From NCBI GenBank assembly GCA_043727235.1, contig JAYSYX010000332.1, positions 1 to 8,110 on the forward strand: a DNA stretch of 8,110 bases. The letters run 5' to 3'. This stretch comes from UBA7236 sp043727235 (GTDB lineage Bacteria > Bacteroidota > Bacteroidia > Chitinophagales > BACL12). Of this stretch, positions 1-5,708 are shown in pieces. Within the stretch, counting starts at the first letter, position 1, and each line of letters opens with the position of its first letter. Below the pieces are notes generated by a model. That model did not search any database, was not told the DNA's origin, and saw nothing but the letters and a program-made list of their open reading frames with translations. The position numbers were made by a program, and so were the translations under genes.

Positions 1-354
1 ATCTATTTCACCGGTTAAAGAATTTACTATTGCATCAGAATAAAATTCACCCGGAATAATTAAATCAATTATAGGAATAGGATTCACATCATCAATACAA
101 AATGTATCCTCGGTAAATTCAAAAACATTAATATCACTATTATCTTCTATCCATATTTTTCTGAAAACTGAACAAGTGCCGGGTGCAGTATATTGAATAA
201 TAAATTCACCGGCACCGCTTGCCATTAAATTAATTTCACCGGTAGTTGCATTTATAATTGCAGCATCAGAATAAAATATTCCACCACCTAATCCATCAAT
301 TACTGGAAATGGATTTTCTTCCTCAATACAAAAAGTATCATTCTCAAAATGAAA
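1..354 (-). repeat. Tandem adhesin-type protein repeats (one full 77-residue copy and one partial copy)
   Basis: Within the FG-GAP gene, residues 464-540 and 541-581 are two copies of one module offset by exactly 77 residues. Both share the pattern F-x-F-x-x-D-T-F-C-I-x-x-x-NP-x-P-x-ID, then G-x-FYSDA, then a TGEI motif. Copy 1 continues to a G-x-F-I-I-Q-Y-T-x-P-G-T-C strand. The TGxI and YTxxGxC signatures resemble Ig-like repeats common in large Bacteroidota surface adhesins (family recalled, not searched). At the DNA level the copies have diverged, so the duplication is not recent. More copies probably continue to the left of the window. Confidence 0.75.
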
Positions 355-1743
355 ATCAGATTCGCGTGCTGCACCATAATAAACAAATCCCTTTCCATCT
401 GCTTCTAAAACTTCTGTATATCGATACGCACCAACCATAAAATCGCTGTAACCATCATTATTATAATCCGCATTTCCACCCACATGTCGACCATAATATC
501 CGTTGTCCTGATTTCCTTCGCCGCTCCAGCAATAATTTAATTCCAAACCATCCGGGCACCCGAAATAAACAAATGCGCCTCCCTCGTCTAAAGAACCATT
601 GTCCCAATATTTTGAACCGCCAATTACATCGTCGTATCCATCATTATTAATATCTCCTGCACCGGCACAGCTATATCCAAATTGCGCCTGATTCTGATTT
701 ATTTCGGCAAACCATGCGACTTCAGTTTCCAAACCATCAGCAGAACCGTGATAAACAAAAATTCGACCTTCATTTCCGGTTGCGGTATCGCTTTCGTATA
801 AAAGTGCAGCCACCACTACGTCGTCGTACCCATCTCCATTCACATCTCCTGCACCATCCACCCAATGCCCGAAATTGCATTTTTTTTGTCCGCTGCTCAC
901 CATCCAGTCGGGAGTTTCGTTTAAACCCGTCGCTGACCCGTAAAAGGTGACAGCCAACCCATCATCAATATCGTCGAAATTGTATTGATTTGCCCCAATT
1001 ATCACATCATCAAATCCATCGCTGTTCACATCACCCGCATAATTTACGGGAAATCCTGAAATAGCGCCTTCCTGATCAGCCTGCCAACTCCAACCTGATT
1101 CAAGGGGGCCATCCGCAGATCCCCAAAAGAGCCAGGTCTTTCCTTCCTCAAGCTCCGGTTCATCCCACATTTTTGCGGAAATGAAAAGATCGTTAAACCC
1201 GTCGTTATTTATATCTCCCCCCAAAGCAACCCCACTGCCAAGCAAGGCAAAAACCTGATCGTATTCAATGGTCCAATCGGGACCGCCTAAACTCAATCCG
1301 GTTGGAGAGCCATACCACAAAAAAACACTGCCTTCATTGTATTCTCCGTTGCTCCATTGCAGACAACCAACAGCAATATCGCTGTATCCATCACCATTCA
1401 GATCGCCACCATCAGAAGAAAACCCCAAAACGGAACTGTCGTTATCCGTTTCAAATTGCCAAGCCGGTTCCGCCTCCAAGCCCGCAGGGGAACCATAATA
1501 GAGATATACCTTTCCCTCCTCTCCGTTAGTTTCCTCCGGATTGGAATAGTCGATGGCAGTAATGATCATATCGTCGAATCCATCGCCGTTAACGTCGCCG
1601 GCATTGCTCATGCTCCAGCCAAGGGCGGTGTAGGTTAGCTCTCCAAATTGAGTCCAGCCTGCTCCCTCATAATACACCTGTGATCGGCTCTGAGTGCAAA
1701 TAAACAGGCTAAGCAGGCAAATGTGGAAGTGTTTTTGACCCAT
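1..1743 (-). CDS. Secreted FG-GAP beta-propeller protein with adhesin-type repeats, partial (C-terminus off the left edge)
   Basis: An open frame of 581 codons runs leftward from an ATG at 1743 and leaves the window without a stop. Residues 1-22 look like a short signal peptide (MGQKHF, hydrophobic ICLLSLFIC, then small and polar residues before VYYEG), so the product is probably exported. Seven FG-GAP repeats follow at about 62-residue spacing, with calcium-binding D-x-N-x-DG-x-x-D loops near residues 50, 114, 177, 238, 300, 364 and 427. Each ends in a G-x-V-F-V-Y-Y-G-S-x-x-G-L-like strand. Seven repeats would make one complete integrin-alpha-like propeller. From residue 464 on, a 77-residue module with a conserved TFCI start repeats. 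An in-frame ATG at 1818 would add 25 residues ahead of the signal peptide and is less likely. In Bacteroidota such proteins usually end in a type IX secretion sorting domain, which would lie outside the window. A surface or binding role is inferred; the ligand is unknown. Confidence 0.9.
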   Translation of the reverse strand, partial: MGQKHFHICLLSLFICTQSRSQVYYEGAGWTQFGELTYTALGWSMSNAGDVNGDGFDDMIITAIDYSNPEETNGEEGKVYLYYGSPAGLEAEPAWQFETDNDSSVLGFSSDGGDLNGDGYSDIAVGCLQWSNGEYNEGSVFLWYGSPTGLSLGGPDWTIEYDQVFALLGSGVALGGDINNDGFNDLFISAKMWDEPELEEGKTWLFWGSADGPLESGWSWQADQEGAISGFPVNYAGDVNSDGFDDVIIGANQYNFDDIDDGLAVTFYGSATGLNETPDWMVSSGQKKCNFGHWVDGAGDVNGDGYDDVVVAALLYESDTATGNEGRIFVYHGSADGLETEVAWFAEINQNQAQFGYSCAGAGDINNDGYDDVIGGSKYWDNGSLDEGGAFVYFGCPDGLELNYCWSGEGNQDNGYYGRHVGGNADYNNDGYSDFMVGAYRYTEVLEADGKGFVYYGAARESDFHFENDTFCIEEENPFPVIDGLGGGIFYSDAAIINATTGEINLMASGAGEFIIQYTAPGTCSVFRKIWIEDNSDINVFEFTEDTFCIDDVNPIPIIDLIIPGEFYSDAIVNSLTGEID

Positions 1744-1760
1744 ACGGAAGGAATGTAACT

Positions 1761-1768
1761 CAAAATTA
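1761..1768 (-). promoter_or_regulatory. Possible Bacteroidota -7 element for the FG-GAP gene
   Basis: Read on the minus strand this is TAATTTTG, an exact match to the TAnnTTTG consensus, ending 17 bases before the ATG at 1743. It supports the start at 1743 over the upstream in-frame ATG at 1818. No convincing -33 TTG was found at the expected distance, so the call is weak. Confidence 0.35.
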
Positions 1769-1835
1769 CCGTTTTTACAGCTCACTAAGGAGTTAATCTT
1801 ATTAAAGGAAACTTCCATAATCTTTCAAAAGGCTA

Positions 1836-1866
1836 TTGATTCCTACTAAAAATCTGTGTAACTTTG
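1836..1866 (+). promoter_or_regulatory. rpoD promoter, Bacteroidota type (TTG, 20 bases, TAACTTTG)
   Basis: TAACTTTG at 1859-1866 is an exact match to the Bacteroidota -7 consensus TAnnTTTG. A TTG at 1836-1838 lies 20 bases upstream, within the usual spacing for the -33 element. Transcription would start near 1871-1875, leaving an AT-rich leader of about 100 bases before the rpoD ATG at 1971. No riboswitch-like structure was recognised in that leader. Confidence 0.65.
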
Positions 1867-1970
1867 CACTCGCCTTTAAAATTTTTTCATTTTAGGGGAA
1901 ACTTTTTAAGCACATCTTCGTTCTTAAAAACACACCTTTATATTCACAAATTAAAAAAGGTTATTTAAAA

Positions 1971-2840
1971 ATGCGTCAGCTAAAGATAACGAAATCGATC
2001 ACCAACCGCGAAAGCGAATCGCTGGAAAAGTATTTACAGGAAATTGGTAAAGTGGATCTGGTTACAGCGGAGGAGGAAGTAACACTTGCGCAGAAGATCA
2101 AACAAGGCGATCAGATGGCATTGGAGAAATTGGTGAAAGCCAACCTTCGATTTGTGGTATCTGTTGCAAAACAGTATCAGCATAATGGTTTATCATTGAA
2201 CGATCTGATCAACGAAGGAAACGTGGGTCTGGTAAAAGCAGCACAAAAGTTTGATGAAACGAAAGGTTTCAAATTCATTTCTTATGCTGTGTGGTGGATT
2301 CGTCAGAGTATCATGCAGGCGTTGGCAGAACAAAGCCGTTTGGTTCGTTTACCTTTAAACAAGGTAGGTTCATTAAGTAAGATCAACAGAGCATTTTCTG
2401 AATTGGAACAAAAATTTGAACGTGAACCTACTTCTGATGAATTAGCAGAAGTGTTGGAACTTGCTCCGGAAGAAATTAAAAATACATTAAGTGTTTCCAG
2501 TCGCCACGTAAGTGTGGATGCTCCTTTTGATGACGGTGAGAATAGTTCGTTGTTGGATGTTTTGGAAAACAGAGATACCGAAAGAACTGATGAGAAACTA
2601 GATTATAGTCACTCATTAAAAGTAGAAACAGAACGCACACTTGCAACATTAACAGAAAGAGAACGGGATGTAATTAAACTTTTTTTCGGAATTGGTGTTC
2701 CATATGCAATGACGTTGGAAGATATCGGGGAAGAGTTTGGATTGACACGTGAACGCGTTCGTCAGATAAAGGATAATGCAATTAATAAATTGCGTTCCAG
2801 TACAAGAAATAAAGCATTAAAGGCGTACCTTGCGCAGTAA
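1971..2840 (+). CDS. rpoD: Primary RNA polymerase sigma factor, RpoD/SigA type
   Basis: The 289-residue product directs core RNA polymerase to housekeeping promoters. Region 1.2 covers about residues 16-48 (LEKYLQEIGKVDLVTAEEE). Region 2 covers about 52-122, including NLRFVVSVAKQY and the -10-melting/recognition helix FISYAVWWIRQSIMQAL at 102-118. Region 3 covers about 131-208 and region 4 about 223-276, with the helix-turn-helix motif GLTRERVRQIKDNAINKLR contacting the -33 element. Region 1.1 is absent, as is normal for the short primary sigma factors of Bacteroidota (about 287 residues), so the length marks lineage and not truncation. The start is an ATG after an A-rich leader with no strong Shine-Dalgarno sequence. 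The gene appears monocistronic, with its own promoter and a strong terminator. Confidence 0.97.
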   Translation: MRQLKITKSITNRESESLEKYLQEIGKVDLVTAEEEVTLAQKIKQGDQMALEKLVKANLRFVVSVAKQYQHNGLSLNDLINEGNVGLVKAAQKFDETKGFKFISYAVWWIRQSIMQALAEQSRLVRLPLNKVGSLSKINRAFSELEQKFEREPTSDELAEVLELAPEEIKNTLSVSSRHVSVDAPFDDGENSSLLDVLENRDTERTDEKLDYSHSLKVETERTLATLTERERDVIKLFFGIGVPYAMTLEDIGEEFGLTRERVRQIKDNAINKLRSSTRNKALKAYLAQ

Positions 2841-2901
2841 AAAATATTGAGAAGCTAAGGGTTAAATCAGGCGACTCAAAAATTAGTGTTTTCATGGGGA
2901 T

Positions 2902-2948
2902 CCCCCGGTAAAGTTTGTCGCAAGGCAAATGGAGTCGGGGGTTTTTTT
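2902..2948 (+). terminator. Intrinsic terminator of rpoD
   Basis: The outer stem pairs CCCCCG (2902-2907) with CGGGGG (2936-2941), plus a G-U pair. After an internal loop, the inner stem pairs TTTGTC (2914-2919) with GGCAAA (2924-2929), including one G-U pair, and is capped by a GCAA (GNRA) tetraloop. Seven T residues follow directly at 2942-2948. It lies 61 bases after the rpoD stop. Confidence 0.9.
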
Positions 2949-2954
2949 GTTAAG

Positions 2955-2982
2955 AGTATTTAGTATATAGTATTTAGATTGC
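2955..2982. repeat. Heptamer array, AGTATNT unit
   Basis: AGTATTT, AGTATAT and AGTATTT start at 2955, 2962 and 2969, followed by a decayed unit, AGATTGC, at 2976. The period is exactly 7. It begins 7 bases after the terminator T-run. Confidence 0.75.
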
Positions 2983-3073
2983 ACTGAGGTAGGCCGAATG
3001 ATTAACTTTCTGTTCTTAGTGTTTGGTTCTATTAAAGTCATTGGTTCACTTAGGAGGAGTTTGTTCCGGGAAG

Positions 3074-3184
3074 TCGATCCGATTAATGTTCTTTATTCCT
3101 TGTTCTTTATTCAATATTAAAAATGTATCACTACGAAGAAATAATCTCCCTGTCATCGCTCCGATTAATATTTTTTATTTTTTG
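3074..3184 (+). repeat. Imperfect direct repeat, two 29-base copies 82 bases apart
   Basis: Copies at 3074-3102 and 3156-3184 match at 24 of 29 positions. Both contain the core TCCGATTAAT followed by a T-rich stretch that enters a period-7 array. Identity decays further downstream. The match is strongest in the non-AT-rich core, so it is unlikely to be only base composition. Confidence 0.6.
3087..3121. repeat. Heptamer array, TRTTCNN unit
   Basis: Units TGTTCTT, TATTCCT, TGTTCTT, TATTCAA and TATTAAA begin at 3087, 3094, 3101, 3108 and 3115, in exact 7-base register. The first two units together repeat as a 14-base dimer. Confidence 0.7.
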
Positions 3185-3203
3185 ATTAATATTTATTATT
3201 CCT
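3169..3203. repeat. Degenerate heptamer array, TATTNNT unit
   Basis: Units TATTTTT, TATTTTT, TGATTAA, TATTTAT and TATTCCT begin at 3169, 3176, 3183, 3190 and 3197. The last unit equals one in the array at 3087, which suggests a decayed copy of the same family. The AT-richness makes this the weakest of the arrays. Confidence 0.45.
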
Positions 3204-3225
3204 CCATGTTTAAATCGGAGGAATA
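3197..3225. other. Perfect 9-bp inverted repeat between convergent genes
   Basis: TATTCCTCC (3197-3205) pairs perfectly with GGAGGAATA (3217-3225) across an 11-base loop. No T-run follows on either strand, so it is not a canonical terminator. It could still be a 3'-end stabilising hairpin for the minus-strand mpg/djlA-like transcript, which reads into it. Confidence 0.5.
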
Positions 3226-3241
3226 TCTTCCAATGATACCA

Positions 3242-3269
3242 ACTGTTTACTGCCCACTGCCCACTATCT
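3242..3269. repeat. Heptamer array, ACTGCCC unit, overlapping the djlA-like stop codon
   Basis: Units ACTGTTT, ACTGCCC, ACTGCCC and ACTATCT begin at 3242, 3249, 3256 and 3263, in exact 7-base register. The last unit contains the TAG stop (read on minus) of the djlA-like gene at 3264-3266. Confidence 0.75.
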
Positions 3270-4088
3270 CCACCCTCTCTCTTCCTTAATCATCTCATAC
3301 TTCTCAATCACCACTCTTAATTTTTCCTGCATTGTTTTTTGATCGGCGGGACTTGCATGTGGATTTGAATCGGGATGATATTTTTTTGCTAATAGATGAT
3401 AAGCTTTTTTTAATTGTTTTTCGGTACAGTCGGAAGTTAAATTAAAAACGGAATAAACATTTGGTTTTGGATTGGATGTTTGTCGTGTATAATTTGTATA
3501 GGTTGATTCCTTTTTTTTATGATAATATTGATCGTATAATTGTTGCACTTTTTCTTCCTCGAGTTCAATCTGAGCGGCAACATAATTTATACTTCGCCGT
3601 AGTTTAATAGTGTCAATTTGAGGATGTGAAGAAATAGCAAATAAAAATTCTATAAGATTTATCTTATCATCCCGTTTGGCTTCAACACGCACGTGATCAC
3701 AAATTGCTTCTACCTGAATTCGCTGACGCAATAACTCACGAAAAAAGTTCAATCTGTTTTGTATATAGGGTTCTCCAAATTGTGTTACTAAACGACTACT
3801 GAGCGTAGAATCGGAAAAAGAATTTTGAAGACCTATAGTTTGAATAACAAATGCAGCCAACATTAAAAAATTTAATCGTTGATCCACCGCTTTTGGTTGT
3901 TGAAGTTTTGGAACAAATTGTCCATCGAAAAAACAGCCGATTATAAATCCGATCAATAGTCCACTGCTCCCGTTTAAAAAAAATCCGAAAACTGCCAATA
4001 AAAATTTGTGATATCCAAAAGGTTTAAATAAAAATTTTCCTTCTGAAGTTTTTAATAATACCAATGTGAGATTTTTATTAAAAGCCAC
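3264..4088 (-). CDS. DjlA-like membrane-anchored TerB/J-domain co-chaperone
   Basis: The product is 274 residues. Residues about 28-55 form a hydrophobic, glycine-rich membrane segment (FLLAVFGFF, then GLLIGFIIGCFFD). Residues about 70-190 are helical with a TerB-like layout. The C-terminal J domain (about 211-270) carries the HPD motif at 238-240 in KKYHPDSNP, preceded by KQLKKAYHLLAKK. The HPD loop is what stimulates DnaK ATPase activity. This order (N-terminal membrane helix, TerB, C-terminal J domain) is that of DjlA, so the protein probably recruits DnaK to the inner membrane; its clients are unknown. The start is a GTG one base after the TAA of the upstream glycosylase gene, suggesting translational coupling; the first internal ATG is not until residue 76. 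A further upstream non-ATG start overlapping mpg is possible. The final residues KEERGWR and the stop lie at the edge of a heptamer array. Confidence 0.8.
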   Translation of the reverse strand: MAFNKNLTLVLLKTSEGKFLFKPFGYHKFLLAVFGFFLNGSSGLLIGFIIGCFFDGQFVPKLQQPKAVDQRLNFLMLAAFVIQTIGLQNSFSDSTLSSRLVTQFGEPYIQNRLNFFRELLRQRIQVEAICDHVRVEAKRDDKINLIEFLFAISSHPQIDTIKLRRSINYVAAQIELEEEKVQQLYDQYYHKKKESTYTNYTRQTSNPKPNVYSVFNLTSDCTEKQLKKAYHLLAKKYHPDSNPHASPADQKTMQEKLRVVIEKYEMIKEERGWR

Positions 4089-4089
4089 T

Positions 4090-4735
4090 TTATTTTGCTT
4101 TGGAGGTAAATGGCGAATTTTTAATTCTGAAACGCCAGGGTATTAATTTATAGGGACCTTCGAAATTCATTCCGACACGTGCACTTGAAATAATATTTTT
4201 ATTGGAAATGGGTTCGGCATCTTTTATCCAAATGGTATTTTCCAATAACGATATACCGGTATCTTTTGTTGTAAATCCGAGGCACTGGGAAACCAAACCA
4301 GGACCCGCGCCAATACCATTGTTCATGGATGTCAACTTCCTTCTTTTGAGTATGGTATCTAAACCTCCAATGGGTTCTATAGCCCTAATTAATACTGCAT
4401 GAGGGTCGTTTTGCTGGTGTGTGATCACATTAAACAAATAGTGCACTCCGTAACAAAGATACACATAGGTTACACCCCCCTTCAGCGTACATAATTTCGG
4501 TTCGCGGGGTAAAACGACCTTTATAGGCATGACAACCGCGATCCTCTCGCCCACAATAAGCCTCAGTTTCACAAATAATACCTGAAGTGAGTTTGCCGTT
4601 AAAATTGGAAACCAATGTTTTGCCGAGCAATTCTTTTGCAATTACTATTGTATCCTTCCTTGTATAAAAATCTAATTTTAGTTTCGACACTCCTGATCTC
4701 TGAATTTTTCCTAAAGATATTAATTCAGGTAACAT
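4090..4735 (-). pseudogene. mpg: 3-methyladenine DNA glycosylase (AAG/MPG family), frameshifted
   Basis: The gene lies in two overlapping frames. The first (ATG at 4735) encodes residues 1-87 with the active-site motif ICETEAY; E58, Y60 and H69 correspond to human AAG E125, Y127 and H136. The second frame continues at once with VTYVYLCYGVHYLFNV, which holds the equivalents of the intercalating tyrosine region (Y159/Y162), then AVLIRAIEP and GAGPGLVSQCLG, to a stop at 4090. The break lies in a run of six G on the coding strand (six C at 4475-4480). With five G the frame is continuous and gives a 214-residue protein, close to the family norm of about 200. As read, frame 1 ends after 101 residues. 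The intact protein would excise alkylated bases such as 3-methyladenine. Both halves are well conserved, so the shift is recent: a sequencing or assembly homopolymer error, a fresh mutation or a slippage site. It is the first gene of a pair with the djlA-like gene. Confidence 0.88.
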
Positions 4736-4787
4736 TTATTCTCTGACAATAATTCCTTGTTATCGTTACGACCGAAAAATCAATAAA

Positions 4788-4805
4788 CATCTTTGCGTAC
4801 CTTAG
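4788..4805 (+). promoter_or_regulatory. Possible -7 elements upstream of the methyltransferase gene
   Basis: CATCTTTG (4788-4795) and TACCTTAG (4798-4805) each match TAnnTTTG with one mismatch, 28 and 18 bases before the ATG at 4824. No good -33 TTG lies at the usual distance from either. The second resembles elements ahead of the DUF3109 and nadB genes. No clear promoter for the divergent mpg gene was found in this 88-base spacer. Confidence 0.3.
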
Positions 4806-4823
4806 CTCTTTGGAACCAATGTT

Positions 4824-5522
4824 ATGAACGGAAAATTATATTTGATACCTACCATTTTAAGCGAAGAAGCATTACATGTTATTCCTTTTTATGTACATGA
4901 AATTACTAAAACAATAAAAATATTTTTTGCGGAAAATGAAAAGACCACAAGAAGATATTTGCGTAAAACAGGATATACTGCCTCCTTTGACGAGATACCC
5001 GTTTATCCATTAAATGTAAATACAGAATACAGCGAAATTTCAGGATATATCAATTATTTAAAAACAGGCAATGATTGTGCGTTAATGAGTGAATCCGGTG
5101 TTCCAGCCGTTGCCGATCCGGGAAGTAGTTTAGTGAAATTATGTCATCAACAGGGAATTAATGTTGTTCCATTAGTTGGTCCGTCTTCTATACTTTTAGC
5201 ATTAATGGCAAGCGGACTAAATGGCCAAAAATTTTTATTCAACGGGTATATTGCAGTAAAACAACCTGTCCGAAATACCCAAATTAAAAAGATGGAAACA
5301 GAAGCGCGAAGTGGTGTCACACAAATATTTATTGAAACTCCTTACAGAAACAACGGGTTATTGCAGGATGTTTTTAATTGTTGTAATGATGCAATCCAAT
5401 TATGTATAGCAATAGATCTTACCGGAGCAAATGAAAAAATACAAACAAGATCGATAGCCGAATGGAAAAAAGAACCACCGGTGTTGGAGAAGGTGCCGGC
5501 GATTTTTTTGTTGGGCAACTAA
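4824..5522 (+). CDS. SAM-dependent methyltransferase, RsmI-like (tetrapyrrole methylase family)
   Basis: The 232-residue product has the tetrapyrrole (corrin/porphyrin) methylase fold of RsmI. N-terminal GKLYLIPT (3-10) matches the RsmI opening GxLYLVPTP. SESGVPAVADPGS (89-101) is the family's signature loop; PLVGPSS (116-122) and ETPYR (171-175) are the other conserved blocks. RsmI 2'-O-methylates C1402 of 16S rRNA using S-adenosylmethionine. This protein is shorter than standard RsmI (about 280 residues), and the usual PIGNLEDIT continuation is replaced by ILSEEALHVIP. It therefore looks like the short RsmI paralogue often seen in Bacteroidota, and its substrate is uncertain. It appears to be a single-gene unit, divergent from mpg. 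A G-rich heptamer array begins two bases after its stop codon. Confidence 0.85.
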   Translation: MNGKLYLIPTILSEEALHVIPFYVHEITKTIKIFFAENEKTTRRYLRKTGYTASFDEIPVYPLNVNTEYSEISGYINYLKTGNDCALMSESGVPAVADPGSSLVKLCHQQGINVVPLVGPSSILLALMASGLNGQKFLFNGYIAVKQPVRNTQIKKMETEARSGVTQIFIETPYRNNGLLQDVFNCCNDAIQLCIAIDLTGANEKIQTRSIAEWKKEPPVLEKVPAIFLLGN

Positions 5523-5523
5523 T

Positions 5524-5554
5524 GGGACGTGGGTATCGGGACGCGGGACAAGGG
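5524..5554 (+). repeat. G-rich heptamer array with quadruplex potential, GGGACGN unit
   Basis: GGG tracts begin at 5524, 5531, 5538, 5545 and 5552, each separated by exactly four bases (ACGT, TATC, ACGC, ACAA). This is a period-7 array and also satisfies the four-tract G-quadruplex pattern with loops of four. The G-rich strand is the mRNA-like strand just after the methyltransferase stop. Confidence 0.8.
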
Positions 5555-5577
5555 AAAACAAACGGTGGGGTTTGCCA

Positions 5578-5595
5578 AAATTTCGCAAGAAATTT
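5578..5595. other. 7-bp hairpin with GCAA tetraloop
   Basis: AAATTTC (5578-5584) pairs perfectly with GAAATTT (5589-5595) across a GCAA loop. The stem is AT-rich and no T-run follows, so it is a poor terminator on its own. It may still act as a 3'-end structure for the methyltransferase mRNA. Confidence 0.5.
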
Positions 5596-5596
5596 A

Positions 5597-5669
5597 AACT
5601 CCTAACTCCTCTCTCCTTACTCCTTTTAATCACCGTAGCTTTAGCGAAGGTGGCTCACTCCTTTCTCCT
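5597..5669. repeat. CT-rich heptamer array (NNCTCCT unit) split by a palindromic element
   Basis: Units AACTCCT, AACTCCT, CTCTCCT and TACTCCT begin at 5597, 5604, 5611 and 5618. After an interruption, CACTCCT and TTCTCCT begin at 5656 and 5663. The two blocks are out of register (38 bases from 5618 to 5656), consistent with a separate element between them. Translated in one plus frame, the array gives a misleading leucine-rich segment ahead of the DUF3109 start. Confidence 0.75.
5631..5652. repeat. Imperfect 22-base palindrome inside the heptamer array
   Basis: CACC (5631-5634) pairs with GGTG (5649-5652), and an internal GCT pairs with AGC, with mismatched positions between them. Its composition differs from the flanking CT-rich units. 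It resembles a small interspersed palindromic repeat, but only one copy is in this window. Confidence 0.45.
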
Positions 5670-5700
5670 TTTTTGTAAATTACGACTCAATAAACTTCCG

Positions 5701-5708
5701 TACCTTTA
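5701..5708 (+). promoter_or_regulatory. Possible -7 element for the DUF3109 gene
   Basis: TACCTTTA matches TAnnTTTG with one mismatch and ends four bases before the ATG at 5713. A TTTG at 5672-5675 could act as the -33 element, although the 25-base spacing is long. If it is used, the mRNA would have almost no leader. Confidence 0.35.

Larger units (their letters stand above)
2949..3263. other. Non-coding convergent spacer rich in period-7 repeats
   Basis: This lies between the rpoD terminator and the 3' end of the convergent djlA-like gene. A plus-strand open frame of 88 codons (3023-3289) crosses it, but it runs through repeat arrays and matches no family I recognise, so it is not called. 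The content is mostly short arrays with a 7-base period, an imperfect direct repeat and one hairpin, listed separately. Two GTTCT words at 3012 and 3026 are also 14 bases apart. Confidence 0.7.

Noticed and set aside
258..1638. Several plus-strand open frames of 60-93 codons
   Set aside because: They are antisense shadows of the FG-GAP gene, which runs unbroken on the minus strand and has clear periodic motifs.
2896..2905. GGGGATCCCC palindrome as an operator
   Set aside because: Its right half is part of the rpoD terminator stem, and a single copy 3' of a gene does not suggest an operator.
2955..3269. CRISPR array
   Set aside because: The repeats are only 7 bases long and contiguous, with no repeat-spacer structure and no cas genes in the window.
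3023..3289. 88-codon plus-strand open frame in the rpoD/djlA-like spacer
   Set aside because: It crosses several repeat arrays and the 3' end of the djlA-like gene, and its protein resembles no family I know.
4202..4402. 66-codon plus-strand open frame
   Set aside because: It is antisense to the conserved C-terminal half of the glycosylase gene.
4475..4480. Programmed ribosomal frameshift in the glycosylase gene
   Set aside because: Joining the frames needs a +1 shift with no slippery-stop arrangement that I recognise, and the family is not known for it. A homopolymer error or mutation is simpler.
5400..5633. 77-codon minus-strand open frame
   Set aside because: It overlaps the 3' end of the methyltransferase gene and the G-rich repeat array, and has no recognisable motif.
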